Source: Rhizobium giardinii bv. giardinii H152 (GTDB lineage Bacteria; Pseudomonadota; Alphaproteobacteria; Rhizobiales; Rhizobiaceae). Taken from it: DNA of 45,133 bases. The stretch spans positions 447,572-492,704 of the forward strand of contig NZ_KB902680.1 in assembly GCF_000379605.1 (NCBI RefSeq), in the 5' to 3' direction. Under the pieces are notes generated by a model. The model had not been told where the DNA came from. It made no database searches and saw only the letters and a program-made list of their open reading frames with translations. Every line of letters starts with the position of its first letter. The first letter of the stretch is position 1. Positions 7,979 to 19,764 of this stretch are shown piece by piece. Position numbers and translations under genes: made by a program.

Positions 7979-8299
7979 TCAGCAGCCGCTTTTGGCTCCA
8001 TCACCGTCGATGATGCAGACGGCGCCCGGCATTTCCTGCAGCACGCTCCGGCGCACCGTGTAGCGCTTGGCATTCGGGCTGCTGGGAATGGAGCCGGTCG
8101 AGATATTGTCGTAGTCGATCGGTGCATCCGCGAGCACCTTCTTGTCCGACTTCGACGCCAGCATCGGTGTCAGGATCAGGGTCAACGCGATGACGGCCGT
8201 TCCGAACAGCAGCGACAGATTGAGCACGCCAGTCCGACGGCTCTGGCTCGTCACCAGATCCTTGTCCTGAACCGTTCTCCAAAAATCGTCGTCAACCAT
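7979..8299 (-). CDS. Hypothetical single-span membrane protein (106 aa)
   Basis: No named family is recognised. One membrane helix is predicted at about residues 24-46 (VLNLSLLFGTAVIALTLILT). After it comes a soluble tail ending RYTVRRSVLQEMPGAVCIID. The ATG at 8299 has GAGAGGCAG before it. It lies upstream of the Flp pilin on the same strand, 136 bases away, so a joint role is possible but not shown. Confidence 0.7.
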   Translation of the reverse strand: MVDDDFWRTVQDKDLVTSQSRRTGVLNLSLLFGTAVIALTLILTPMLASKSDKKVLADAPIDYDNISTGSIPSSPNAKRYTVRRSVLQEMPGAVCIIDGDGAKSGC

Positions 8300-8495
8300 C
8301 GTCTGCCTCTCGAATGCCTGCGCTAACCTGAAGACGGTACACTCTCACCGCTCCAGACCATGTCCGCGCCGATACACGACCGGTGCCAATCGCGGGAATC
8401 ATCCCTTAACCGTAGACACCGGCACTTCACTGAAGGCGATTTTGCGTGAGGGTGATAAATGTTCGATTAATGAAATCGAAATTTCCAGGATTTGA

Positions 8496-8909
8496 TCAAA
8501 GCAAGTCCATTAAGTAGGGGATAAGTGGCTCGTCCGCCGGTGGCATCGGATAGTCCCGCAAAGCTTTCGGTCGAACCCACTTTATGGCCTGCCCTTCCCG
8601 CCCGTGGGCAACGCCCTCGTAGCGCCGGCAGACATAGAGCGGCATCAGCAGATGGAAGCTGTCATAAGTGTGGCTGGCGAAGGTCAGCGGTGCGAGACAG
8701 GCGACCTTGGTGCGGATGCCCAATTCCTCGTCCAGTTCGCGAATAAGGGTCTCTTCCGGCGTTTCGCCCGGCTCCACCTTGCCCCCAGGAAACTCCCAGA
8801 GACCGGCGAGCGACTTGCCCTCAGGACGCTGGGCAAGCAGGATGCGGCCATCACCGTCGACCAGTGCGCAGGCCGCCACCAACAGAATGTTCCGCTCCGG
8901 AGAGCTCAT
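8496..8909 (-). CDS. mutT: 8-oxo-dGTP diphosphatase MutT (137 aa)
   Basis: MutT hydrolyses oxidised guanine nucleotides and so prevents mutation. The full Nudix box (G-x5-E-x7-REUxEExGU) lies at residues 43-65, GKVEPGETPEETLIRELDEE onward. The N-terminal ALVDGDGRILLAQRPEGKSLAGLWEFPGG is typical of MutT. The long frame extends to 9200, but that part is antisense to the acetyltransferase. The ATG at 8909 overlaps the preceding TGA as ATGA, which indicates coupling to the acetyltransferase gene. Third gene of argJ > GNAT > mutT. Confidence 0.95.
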   Translation of the reverse strand: MSSPERNILLVAACALVDGDGRILLAQRPEGKSLAGLWEFPGGKVEPGETPEETLIRELDEELGIRTKVACLAPLTFASHTYDSFHLLMPLYVCRRYEGVAHGREGQAIKWVRPKALRDYPMPPADEPLIPYLMDLL

Positions 8910-9676
8910 CGCGAGACCCCCTGCCGCCTGTAGGAATAACGATAGACGTCCCTGAAACCGAACTTGCGATAAAGCGCAATCGCCGCCTCGTTGTCGCTGT
9001 CCACCGCAAGCCATGCCGTTCGGGCACCGCGCAAACGGGCCCAGCGCAGCGAGGCATTGACGACCGATGCACCGATGCCCTGCCGGCGGACACCCGGCGC
9101 GACGGCAACGCCGAGAATGCCGGCGAGATCGTTGTCGTGAACCGCAAGCGACACGGCGGTTGGACCGTGCTCGGGCGATTCGAACAGAAACAGGCCGCAT
9201 TCCGGCTTGATGGCATTGATGACCTCGGCCAGGCCTGCCCTGCCCTGGGTGTTTTCACCGCAGATCTGCAAACGGGCGTCGACGAACCGGCCGACATCGC
9301 GAAGAGGCAGGTGTTCGATCGCTTCCGTCGTGTCGTTCGGTGGAATGTCGGCCATCATCACGATGGTTTCGGAAAACTCCTGCCAGCCGTTTGCATCCAT
9401 GTGGGCGATCAATTGCGGCGGCGCCAGCGGCGTCTGCCGCACCGTCAGCGGCCGGCCGTATTCGGCAAAACGCCTGGCGGCTTTCTCGAGGCGGATTTCC
9501 AGATCGCGGTAGTCGGACGGGTCAAGCGGATTGACGGAGTTCAACCGCTTGGAATCATGCCCCGCCGTAAGCCGGACCAGCCAGCTGCCGTCATACTGCA
9601 CCGATGCCGCCGGCCAGGCGCGAAAGCCGACGGCTTCCAGGCGGCGGACATTCGGCAGGTCGGCTTTGGAAATCAT
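8906..9676 (-). CDS. GNAT family N-acetyltransferase (256 aa)
   Basis: The C-terminal half is a GNAT domain with the acetyl-CoA loop GVRRQGIG at about residues 195-202 (LGVAVAPGVRRQGIGASVV) and the motif NEAAIALYRKFGFRDVYRYSY. The N-terminal half is family-specific. It sits between argJ and mutT, as in many rhizobia; the substrate is unknown. The GTG at 9685 is an alternative start; ATG 9676 is preferred because AGGTGCAGG precedes it. The stop overlaps mutT's start. Confidence 0.9.
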   Translation of the reverse strand: MISKADLPNVRRLEAVGFRAWPAASVQYDGSWLVRLTAGHDSKRLNSVNPLDPSDYRDLEIRLEKAARRFAEYGRPLTVRQTPLAPPQLIAHMDANGWQEFSETIVMMADIPPNDTTEAIEHLPLRDVGRFVDARLQICGENTQGRAGLAEVINAIKPECGLFLFESPEHGPTAVSLAVHDNDLAGILGVAVAPGVRRQGIGASVVNASLRWARLRGARTAWLAVDSDNEAAIALYRKFGFRDVYRYSYRRQGVSR

Positions 9677-9691
9677 GTCCTGCACCTGGAT

Positions 9692-10933
9692 TCAGCTCCG
9701 ATAATCGCCGTTGATCTCGACATACTCCTTGGTCAGATCACAGGTATAGACCGTCGCCTTGCCGGAGCCGAGACCGATCTCGACGCGGATGGCGATGTCC
9801 TGCTCCTTCATCACCGCCGTTGCCGCGGCTTCCGAATAGGACGGATCACGCTCGCCCTCGACGGCAACGCGAACATCGCCGAACCAGATCGCCAGCCGAT
9901 CGCGGTCAGCCATTTCGCCGGACTTGCCGACGGCCATGACGACGCGGCCCCAATTGGCGTCTTCGCCGGCAACAGCCGTCTTGACGAGCGGCGAGTTGGC
10001 GATTGACAGGGCGATACGCTTGGCGGCCTGGTCGCTTTCGGCGCCCTCGACCGTGACCGCGACCATCTTGCGGGCGCCTTCGCCATCGCGCACGACCTGC
10101 AAGGCAAGGTCACGCAAAAGGTCGTTCAGCGCGGTGCGGAAGCCTTGAAGAGCCGGATCGGCAGGATCCGACACCTTCTTCTGGCCATCCCTTGAGGCAG
10201 CACCGGTAGCAAACAGCATGAGCGTATCGGACGTCGAGGTATCGCTGTCGACTGTGACGGAATTGAAGGTCGGGCCGGTTCCCTCGGACAGCAGCACCTG
10301 CAAGGCTTCCGGCGCGATATCGGCGTCGGTTACGACGAAGGAGAGCATGGTCGCCATGTCCGGCGCGATCATGCCGGCGCCCTTGGCGATGCCGTTGATG
10401 GTGACCGTGACGCCGCCGATCTCGGTGCTGCGGGTCGAAACCTTGGGATAGGTGTCGGTCGTCATGATCGCCTTGGCGGCCTCGAACCAGAAATCGTCGG
10501 TCGCCTGAACCGTCATGTCGCCGAGAACGCCAGCGAATTTCGTCGCGTCGAGCGGCTCGCCGATCACGCCGGTCGAGGCAAGGAAGACTTCGCCGGTAGA
10601 GCAGCCGACGGCTTGCGCCGCAGATTGCGCCGTCAGCTCGGTCGCTGCCTTGCCCTTCTTGCCGGTAAAGGCGTTCGCATTGCCGGAATTGACGACCACG
10701 GCGCGGGCAACGCCGCCCCGCAGGTTCTGGCGGCAGAAATCGACCGGGGCCGAGGGGCAGCGTGACCGGGTGAAAACGCCGGCAACGGCGGCCGGCTCAT
10801 CGAAGACCATCAGCAGCACATCTGTGCGGTTCTTGTACTTGATGCCAGCGGCGGCGGTCGCCATGCGGACACCGCGCAGAGGCGGCATGTCGGCGAAGGA
10901 TTTCGGGGCAAGCGGAGAAACGGAACCGGACAT
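9692..10933 (-). CDS. argJ: Bifunctional ornithine acetyltransferase / N-acetylglutamate synthase
   Basis: ArgJ moves the acetyl group from N-acetylornithine to glutamate in the cyclic arginine pathway and can also use acetyl-CoA. The protein is 413 residues, normal length. The self-cleavage site is [16 protein letters not shown] with the nucleophile T195. The segment [12 protein letters not shown] and the C-terminal VEINGDYRS are also family marks. The frame runs on to 11137, but the ATG at 10933 begins the conserved N-terminus. A terminator-like hairpin lies just before the start (10950-10968). Confidence 0.97.
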   Translation of the reverse strand: MSGSVSPLAPKSFADMPPLRGVRMATAAAGIKYKNRTDVLLMVFDEPAAVAGVFTRSRCPSAPVDFCRQNLRGGVARAVVVNSGNANAFTGKKGKAATELTAQSAAQAVGCSTGEVFLASTGVIGEPLDATKFAGVLGDMTVQATDDFWFEAAKAIMTTDTYPKVSTRSTEIGGVTVTINGIAKGAGMIAPDMATMLSFVVTDADIAPEALQVLLSEGTGPTFNSVTVDSDTSTSDTLMLFATGAASRDGQKKVSDPADPALQGFRTALNDLLRDLALQVVRDGEGARKMVAVTVEGAESDQAAKRIALSIANSPLVKTAVAGEDANWGRVVMAVGKSGEMADRDRLAIWFGDVRVAVEGERDPSYSEAAATAVMKEQDIAIRVEIGLGSGKATVYTCDLTKEYVEINGDYRS

Positions 10934-10949
10934 GGATCTGCCTTTTAGC

Positions 10950-10968
10950 AAAAAACCCGGCAAGCCGG
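10950..10968 (-). terminator. Intrinsic terminator-like hairpin ahead of argJ
   Basis: Read on the minus strand it is CCCGG-CTTG-CCGGG followed by TTTTTT. It lies between the chaperone gene (stop at 11067) and argJ, ending only about 17 bases before the argJ ATG. It would end transcription from the chaperone gene. If argJ is transcribed through it, it could attenuate argJ. Confidence 0.7.
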
Positions 10969-10997
10969 GAAAGGAGAAATTGTTTCCAGGACAAGGG

Positions 10998-11061
10998 CCC
11001 CTCACCCTGACCCTCTCCCCGCAAGCGGGGAGAAGGTGGCCGGCAGGCCGGATGAGGGGCG
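10998..11061. repeat. RIME-like palindromic element, copy 2
   Basis: The sequence has CCCCTCACCCTGACCCTC, the hairpin CTCCCCGCAAGCGGGGAG, and the same AAGGTGGCCGGCAGGCCGG tail as the copy at 2757-2810. It lies immediately after the chaperone stop codon. This is close to the consensus I know for the Rhizobium-specific intergenic mosaic element. Confidence 0.85.
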
Positions 11062-11066
11062 CCTGA

Positions 11067-11927
11067 TTAATTCGCGGTCTCGGCCTTGTTGGCGTCGTCA
11101 TAGGCCTTCTTGAGTGCCGGATCGGTGATGTCGACACCGGTCTCCTTTTTGGCGCTCGTCAGGAGGTCGATGTACTTGTCACGCATGACGAGCTGCTTGA
11201 CCTGCTGCTCGACCTGGGCCAGCGGTGGCGGCGCCTGCTTGCGCTTGTCTTCGAGCAGGATGACATGGAAGCCGAACTGGGTCTTCACCGGCGCTTCCGT
11301 ATACTTGCCCTTTTCGAGCTTGAAGGCGGCTTCCGAGAATTCCGGAACCATGCGGTCCTTGGTGAAATAGCCGAGATCGCCGCCGTCTGCCTTGTTCGGG
11401 TCGGTCGACTTTTCCTTGGCGAGCGTCGCAAAATCCTTGCCCGCGTCGAGATCCTTGATGATCGCCTTGGCTTCGTCCTCGGTCTTCACCAGGATATGGC
11501 GCGCCTTGACCTCTTCCTGCGGCGTGATCTTGGCGATTTCCGCGTCGTAGCGCGCCTTGACTTCTTCCGGCTTCACGGCGTCGACGACGTGCTTCTTGAA
11601 GAAGGCATTGTGCAGCTCGCGTTCGGTCAGATAGGCGATGCGCTGCTTGAAGGCTGCATCATCCTGCAGTCCTTCCTTGGAAGCATCCTTGGCGAGCAGC
11701 TTGACGTCGATCAGGCCCGAAAGGGCTGCAGCGCGCTTCTGCTCGTCCGGCAGCTGGGCGAGCTGCGGATCGAGGCCGGTAAGGGCCAGATCGAGCTCCG
11801 ACTTGTGGATCTCGGCATCGCCCACCTTGGCGATGACAGGATCGGCGGCATCCTGCGCGGTCGCCGGCGTCTGGGCGGCCATGACGGCAACCAGGGCAAC
11901 CGCCGCAAGCATCTTGTATTTCAACAT
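11067..11927 (-). CDS. Periplasmic peptidyl-prolyl isomerase, PpiC/SurA-like (286 aa)
   Basis: This is a parvulin-type peptidyl-prolyl cis-trans isomerase that would help fold exported proteins. Residues 1-25 form a signal peptide ([18 protein letters not shown] core ending ATAQD). A SurA-like N domain follows. The parvulin domain runs from [16 protein letters not shown] to [12 protein letters not shown], with the GGDLGYF loop. The ATG at 11927 is chosen over an upstream start at 12107 because GGAAGG and the signal peptide follow it. It is divergent from secA, and both act in protein export. Confidence 0.93.
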   Translation of the reverse strand: MLKYKMLAAVALVAVMAAQTPATAQDAADPVIAKVGDAEIHKSELDLALTGLDPQLAQLPDEQKRAAALSGLIDVKLLAKDASKEGLQDDAAFKQRIAYLTERELHNAFFKKHVVDAVKPEEVKARYDAEIAKITPQEEVKARHILVKTEDEAKAIIKDLDAGKDFATLAKEKSTDPNKADGGDLGYFTKDRMVPEFSEAAFKLEKGKYTEAPVKTQFGFHVILLEDKRKQAPPPLAQVEQQVKQLVMRDKYIDLLTSAKKETGVDITDPALKKAYDDANKAETAN

Positions 11928-12161
11928 CCTCGTACCTTCCACCTGTGCTATCCGGAACCGTGCTCGCGGCCGGCCTGAAAAACGTTCCACATCATCAGAT
12001 TGTGGCCGTTCTGTAGCCTTGGCGCGCCTCAACTCCCGTTGACATAATTCGACCCCCCTCTTATCTGTCACGCAACCTCGCGTCCAGAACAGTTCCGGGC
12101 GTTTCATAGTATTTCGCGGAAATTCCCCCGCGTTGGCGACATACAGGAAAGGACCATTCTT

Positions 12162-14873
<2,712 letters not shown>

Positions 14874-14931
14874 AAGCCCGCAACTTGATTTTACAAGCGG
14901 CATCGCTTATTTCTGGAGTGGAAGGCGGGAT

Positions 14932-14951
14932 TGCCCTCCCGCCTGCCTGAA
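14932..14951. other. GC-rich hairpin downstream of secA
   Basis: GGCGGGA and TCCCGCC form a 7-bp stem with a short loop in about this position. There is no T-run after it, so it is not a terminator alone. It may assist the following one. Confidence 0.4.
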
Positions 14952-14968
14952 TTCTTACCTGAAGTTGA

Positions 14969-15006
14969 CCCGGACAGCCATTGACCAGCCTGTCCGGGTT
15001 TTTCTT
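14969..15006 (+). terminator. Intrinsic terminator of secA
   Basis: CCCGGACAG at 14969-14977 pairs with CTGTCCGGG at 14990-14998, followed by TTTTTCTT. The 9-bp perfect stem and T-run make a strong Rho-independent terminator. Confidence 0.92.
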
Positions 15007-15272
15007 ACGGTAAGCGTGATGCTAAATGGCTTTGGCCACATAGATCACCTCCAGATTCGACAGCAAGGCCGTTGCCTCGGCCGGGAGGCCCATCCCCCCG
15101 GTTGCGCAAGCTGATTTTACGCACGCTGCTTCTGCCACCGAATGCAACCGACAATAGCATATCGATTGTTGTTGTCAGCAGCGCGGCCGCGGCCTCGTTC
15201 TCCACCCTTTGTTAACGCTGTTCTGGCAAGACTGGCGGCCTGTTTTGCGTAGTTTCGGGTACTCCCTTGTTC
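15007..15272. other. Intergenic stretch between the secA terminator and the flippase gene
   Basis: With the terminator region this makes about 400 bases without a gene (14874-15272). It holds the two hairpins above and presumably the flippase promoter. The short reverse frames here have no recognisable product. Confidence 0.5.
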
Positions 15273-16694
15273 ATGGCAGCGTGTCAAACGGCCGGACGAA
15301 TATTGCCGCCCGCATTGCGGAGTTGGCTGTCGCCGCTGCTTGAAAAGCTCGGACCCGTCCTGACGAGCAATGATCCCAAGCATCTTGCCCAGCGCATGGC
15401 GCTTGTTGCCTTTGCCATCCGCGTCGTCAGCGCGGCCATCGCCTTCGTCTCGCAGATCATCCTTGCCCGCGTCATGGGGGACTTCGAATACGGCATCTTC
15501 GTCTTCGTCTGGGTCCTGGTCGTCCTGTTCGGCAATCTCTCCTGCCTCGGCTTCCACACGGCGATCATCCGCTTCCTGCCGCAATACCACGCCCGCGGCG
15601 CGCTGGCGGAAATCCGCGGGCTGACGATGACGGTGCGTATCTTCGCGCTGGTCTCGGCGACGGCGCTTGCGGTCGTCGGCATTGGCGGGCTCTGGCTGTT
15701 CGGCCACCGAATCGACAGCTACTATCTGGTACCGCTCTATCTCGGCATCTTCACACTGCCGATGATCGCGCTCGGCGATGTGATGGACGGGACGTCGCGC
15801 GCCCACAGCTGGGCGGTTTCGGCGCTGAGCCCAACCTATATCATCCGGCCTGTGCTCATCCTCGGCTTCATGCTCTTTGCCGTGGCGATCGGTGAGCCGC
15901 ACACCGCGCAGACCGCGATGATCGCTGGCATGGCTGCCACCTATCTCACCAGCGCCACCCAATTCTTCATCCTCACCTTTCGGCTGCGCCGGCGCTACCT
16001 CAAGGGGCCGCGCCGGATCGAATTCGCCACCTGGATCCGCGTCGCCGTGCCGATCTTCCTGATCGAGGGGTTCGGCTTCATGCTGACCAATTCCGACGTC
16101 GTCATCGTCGGCCTCTATCTCGATCCGGAGAACGTCGCGATCTATTTTGCTGCGGCAAAGACGATGGCGCTGGTGCATTTCGTCATGTTTTCCGTGAAAG
16201 CCGCCGCCGCCCCCCGTTTTTCGGCCGCCATGGCCAGTCCGGATCGCCAGCAATTGGCTGTCATCGCCGTCGAAAGCGCCAAATGGTCGTTCTGGCCGTC
16301 TCTCTGCGTCGGCAGTCTCGTCCTTCTCTGCGGCACCTTTCTGCTGTCTCTGTTCGGCCCAAGTTTCGTTTCCGGCTATCCGCTGATGGCGATCCTGTTT
16401 GCCGGCATCATGGCCAAGGCGCTGGTCGGTCCCGCCGAAGCCCTGCTCACCATGGCCGGCCGCCAGACGCTGTGCGTCGCCCTTTATGCCGGCGCGCTGG
16501 TTGCCAACTTGCTGCTCAACGTCACATTGATTCCGATGTTCGGCCTGTTAGGCGCGGCCTTTGCGACGACCGGCGCCATGGTGGTCGAGGCCATCCTTCT
16601 TCATGTCGCGGTTCGCCGCACCTTCGGCATCGTTCTCTTCGCCTTCGCCGACCCGCACACCAGACCCATCAAAGCAGAGGCCACCCGACCATGA
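15273..16694 (+). CDS. Polysaccharide flippase-like membrane protein (473 aa)
   Basis: This is an integral membrane protein of the MOP/Wzx-type exporter superfamily, which moves lipid-linked sugars across the inner membrane. About 12-14 hydrophobic segments run through it, starting with ALVAFAIRVVSAAIAFVS and including VLVVLFGNLSCLGFHTAII. The start is uncertain: ATG 15273 is used, a TTG lies at 15267, and no good ribosome-binding site precedes either. Its stop overlaps the next gene's ATG (ATGA). The two-gene pairing with a BioF2-like acetyltransferase suggests surface or cell-bound polysaccharide export. Substrate unknown. Confidence 0.85.
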   Translation: MAACQTAGRILPPALRSWLSPLLEKLGPVLTSNDPKHLAQRMALVAFAIRVVSAAIAFVSQIILARVMGDFEYGIFVFVWVLVVLFGNLSCLGFHTAIIRFLPQYHARGALAEIRGLTMTVRIFALVSATALAVVGIGGLWLFGHRIDSYYLVPLYLGIFTLPMIALGDVMDGTSRAHSWAVSALSPTYIIRPVLILGFMLFAVAIGEPHTAQTAMIAGMAATYLTSATQFFILTFRLRRRYLKGPRRIEFATWIRVAVPIFLIEGFGFMLTNSDVVIVGLYLDPENVAIYFAAAKTMALVHFVMFSVKAAAAPRFSAAMASPDRQQLAVIAVESAKWSFWPSLCVGSLVLLCGTFLLSLFGPSFVSGYPLMAILFAGIMAKALVGPAEALLTMAGRQTLCVALYAGALVANLLLNVTLIPMFGLLGAAFATTGAMVVEAILLHVAVRRTFGIVLFAFADPHTRPIKAEATRP

Positions 16695-17974
16695 CCGGCA
16701 ACACGCACATTCCCGACGATGCCAACAGCCGGTCGGCGCGTATCCTCGGCGGCCTGGTTCCGCCGGCGCCCGATCGTCCGATCGCTGAAAACACAATCGA
16801 CATCGGCCGCCCCGGCCGGCAGCTCTGCCTCTATCCGGCCCGCCAGGGTTACGAACTGCAGCCGGAGCTCGATTTCCTCTCCAACCGGGCGCTGGAGCCG
16901 AACGTCTTCTTTACCGGCCGCTTCCTCGCGCCCGCCATGCCGCGCCTGGAAGACCGCATCATCCGCCTGGCCCTGATCCGCGACAATGACGAGCGCCGCA
17001 GCCGCATCCGCTTCCTGATGCCGTTCTCGATCGAAAAACCGGGGTTCTCGATCGGCGCGCCGATCATCCGCGCCTGGTCCAACCCGTTCGGTCCGCTCGG
17101 CGTGCCGCTGCTCGATGCCGAAGGCGCGGCAGAGACCATCGACAATCTCTACGAGGCCTTTGCCAGCCCTTCTGCCGGCCTGCCCGGCGTGCTCGTGCTT
17201 CCCGACGTGCGCCTGACGGGCAAGTTCGCCCAGCTCGCCCGCGCCGTCGCCATCGGCCGGAACCTGCCGCTGACCGTTACCGACACCTTTACCCGGCCAA
17301 TGCTGGAAAGCCTGGAGGACGGCGAGAGCTACCTGCGGCACGCGATCAGCCCGTCGCATTTCCGCGAGTTGCGCCGCCAGTGGAATCGCCTGCAAGCCCT
17401 CGGCAGCGTGTCCTACAATGTCGCCCGCCAACCGGCCGACATCCGTCTGCGGATGGAGGAGTTTCTGGCATTGGAAGCGAGCGGCTGGAAGGGCCGCCAG
17501 GGCACCGCCATGGTGCTCGACCGCTACCGCTGCGCCTTTGCCCGCGAGGCGATCACCAACCTGGCCGAAGCCGACAGCGTGCGCATCCACACGCTCGACC
17601 TCGACGGACATGCGATTGCGTCGATGGTCGTGTTCATGATGGCCGGCGACGCCTATACTTGGAAGACGGCCTATGACGAACGCTATGCGAAATATTCGCC
17701 CGGCAAGCTGCTCATGGCCGAGCTGACGGAATGGCATCTCGACGACGCCAACATCGTGCGTTCGGATAGCTGCGCGACGCCGGATCATGCCGTGATGAGC
17801 CGCTTCTGGGAGGAACGGGATGAGATGGGCACGCTGGTGATCGGTCTTACCCAGAACCGCGACCGCGATGTGCGCCAGGTCGCCGCCCAGCTCCACCTCT
17901 ATCGCAACACCCGCAACATGGCGCGGTTGCTGCGCGACAAGATCAGGGCACTGACGCCCCGGCGCTCGAAATGA
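16691..17974 (+). CDS. BioF2-like/FemAB-type acyltransferase (427 aa)
   Basis: The C-terminal half is a GNAT-related domain of the BioF2 type ('acetyltransferase involved in cellulose biosynthesis, CelD-like'). The segment WKGRQGTAMVLDRYRCAF, the TLDLDGHAIASMVVFM strand and the YTWKTAYDERYAKYSPGKLL block are typical. It probably transfers an acyl group to a sugar or lipid carrier. The start ATG overlaps the flippase stop, so the genes are coupled. The gene converges on an acyl-CoA synthetase, which could supply its acyl donor; this is inference. Confidence 0.85.
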   Translation: MTGNTHIPDDANSRSARILGGLVPPAPDRPIAENTIDIGRPGRQLCLYPARQGYELQPELDFLSNRALEPNVFFTGRFLAPAMPRLEDRIIRLALIRDNDERRSRIRFLMPFSIEKPGFSIGAPIIRAWSNPFGPLGVPLLDAEGAAETIDNLYEAFASPSAGLPGVLVLPDVRLTGKFAQLARAVAIGRNLPLTVTDTFTRPMLESLEDGESYLRHAISPSHFRELRRQWNRLQALGSVSYNVARQPADIRLRMEEFLALEASGWKGRQGTAMVLDRYRCAFAREAITNLAEADSVRIHTLDLDGHAIASMVVFMMAGDAYTWKTAYDERYAKYSPGKLLMAELTEWHLDDANIVRSDSCATPDHAVMSRFWEERDEMGTLVIGLTQNRDRDVRQVAAQLHLYRNTRNMARLLRDKIRALTPRRSK

Positions 17975-19603
17975 TCATGCCTCCGCAATTGCCCTGTCGC
18001 GCAGGATGCGGCGGATGACCTTGCCGGAGGTCGTCAGCGGCAGGCTATCGAGGAATTCGATCTCGCGCGGATATTCGTGCATCGACAGCCGCATCTTGAC
18101 CCAGTCGCGGATCTCGGCGGCAAGCTCGGTGCTTGCCGCGTGCCCCCGCTTCAGCACCACGTAGGCCTTGACGATTTCGGTGCGCACCGGGTCGGGCTTG
18201 CCGATCGCGGCTGCCAGCTGGACGGCCGGATGACCGGCCAAACAGTCCTCGATCTCGCCGGGACCGATCCTGTAGCCTGACGAGGTGATGACGTCGTCAT
18301 CGCGCCCGAAGAAGGTGATGTAGCCGTCGGCATCCTGAACACCCTGATCGCCGGTCGTCATCCAGTCGCCGATGAACTTTTGCGCCGTCGCCGCCTCGTT
18401 GCGCCAGTAACCGAGGAACATCACCGGATCGGGCCGGCGCACCGCGACCTGGCCGACGGTGCCGGCGGGAAGCTCCCTTCCCTCGGCGTCAATGATTGCA
18501 ACCTCATGACCCGGTGCGGCCTTGCCCATCGAGCCCGGTTTCAGCACGCCGAGATTGGCAGCCGACGACAGGACGATGTTGCATTCGGTCTGGCCGTAGA
18601 ACTCGTTGACGGGAACGCCGAAGGCCTCGCTCGCCTGCTCCCAGGTTTCGCGCCCGAGCGATTCCCCGGCCGAGCCGATGGTGCGCAGGTTGAGCCTGTA
18701 GAGAGAGCGGGGATTTTCGACCGCTTTCATCAGCCGCAGGGCCGTTGGCGGGATAAAGGCGTTGCGCACCTCCATTTCCTCCAGAATGCGGAAAGCCATG
18801 TGCGGATCGAATTTCTGCCCGGGCGATGACACGACGGGAACGCCGAGCAGCAGCGACGGCAGCAGCGCATTCAACAGCCCGCCAGCCCAGGCCCAGTCGG
18901 CCGGCGTCCACATCCGGTCGCCAGGCTGCGGCAGGAAGGCGTGATGGAACTGGAAGCCGGGGACATGGCCAAGCAGGACGCGATGGCCGTGCAGCGCGCC
19001 CTTCGGCGGCCCGGTCGTGCCGGAGGTGTAGATCATCATCGCCGGATCGTCCGGCGTCGTGTCGGCGGCAACGAAAACCGGTGAATGGCCTTGCGCCAGC
19101 GCGGCAAAGGCGATGGTTGCCGGCTCCTCGGCATCGACAAGCACGACGCATTTCAGATCCGGCAGCCGCGCGCGGATGGCCGCGATCTTTTCCAGGCCGA
19201 AACGATTGGTAACGACGGCCGCGGCGCCCGCGTCGCGCAACCGATATTCCAGCGCTTCGACCCCGAACAGCAGCGCCAGCGGCAGGGCAATGGCGCCGAG
19301 CTTGTAGATACCGACATGGGCGATCGCCGTTTCGAAACTCTGCGGCAAAAGGATCGCGACCCGGTCTCCGGGCAGGATGCCCTCCGCCCGGAGCCCATGG
19401 GCGAATGAGGAAGACCGTGCAGCAAAGGTGCCATAGGTCAGCGACAGATGCGCCCCCTCGGGGCTGAAATGCTGAAGGCAGACCCTCTCCGGCTCGCGCG
19501 CTGCCCAGGCATCGCTGACAGCGGTGCCGATATTGAATTTTTCCGGAATCTGCCAGCGGAAGTCGCGCCGCAGGTTCTCATAGGTATCGCAGATCGGAAG
19601 CAT
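17975..19603 (-). CDS. Acyl-CoA synthetase, AMP-binding (542 aa)
   Basis: This enzyme activates a carboxylic acid to its acyl-CoA through an acyl-adenylate. The AMP-binding signature MIYTSGTTGPPKGALHG lies at about residues 191-207. The adenine motif EFYGQTECN, the TGDQG hinge and the catalytic lysine in TTSGKVIRR (about residues 528-536) are present. Overall it resembles the medium-chain/acetoacetyl-type synthetases of the acetyl-CoA synthetase family. It is convergent with the BioF2-like gene, sharing an almost abutting end. Confidence 0.9.
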   Translation of the reverse strand: MLPICDTYENLRRDFRWQIPEKFNIGTAVSDAWAAREPERVCLQHFSPEGAHLSLTYGTFAARSSSFAHGLRAEGILPGDRVAILLPQSFETAIAHVGIYKLGAIALPLALLFGVEALEYRLRDAGAAAVVTNRFGLEKIAAIRARLPDLKCVVLVDAEEPATIAFAALAQGHSPVFVAADTTPDDPAMMIYTSGTTGPPKGALHGHRVLLGHVPGFQFHHAFLPQPGDRMWTPADWAWAGGLLNALLPSLLLGVPVVSSPGQKFDPHMAFRILEEMEVRNAFIPPTALRLMKAVENPRSLYRLNLRTIGSAGESLGRETWEQASEAFGVPVNEFYGQTECNIVLSSAANLGVLKPGSMGKAAPGHEVAIIDAEGRELPAGTVGQVAVRRPDPVMFLGYWRNEAATAQKFIGDWMTTGDQGVQDADGYITFFGRDDDVITSSGYRIGPGEIEDCLAGHPAVQLAAAIGKPDPVRTEIVKAYVVLKRGHAASTELAAEIRDWVKMRLSMHEYPREIEFLDSLPLTTSGKVIRRILRDRAIAEA

Positions 19604-19639
19604 GAACCCGCCGGAAAGAGGTGTTGTTGCAGTGCACCT

Positions 19640-19764
19640 AACACTTCTGTGGGAGAGACTTCAACTCTGGACGTAGCGTCCGGCGCCGGTTTGCGACTTT
19701 ACCGCGATAATATTCTAAAATACTAATTTAGGTAATTTATTCAAATTCGCGGGAGGATATTTAC
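19640..19764 (+). promoter_or_regulatory. AT-rich leader of the RTX gene
   Basis: The segment TAATATTCTAAAATACTAATTTAGGTAATTTATT-like region at 19705-19742 is far richer in A and T than its surroundings. It lies between the divergent acyl-CoA synthetase and RTX genes and is followed by GGGAGGA at 19751-19757. It likely contains the RTX promoter, perhaps a binding site for a nucleoid protein. The exact promoter boxes are not resolved. Confidence 0.45.
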
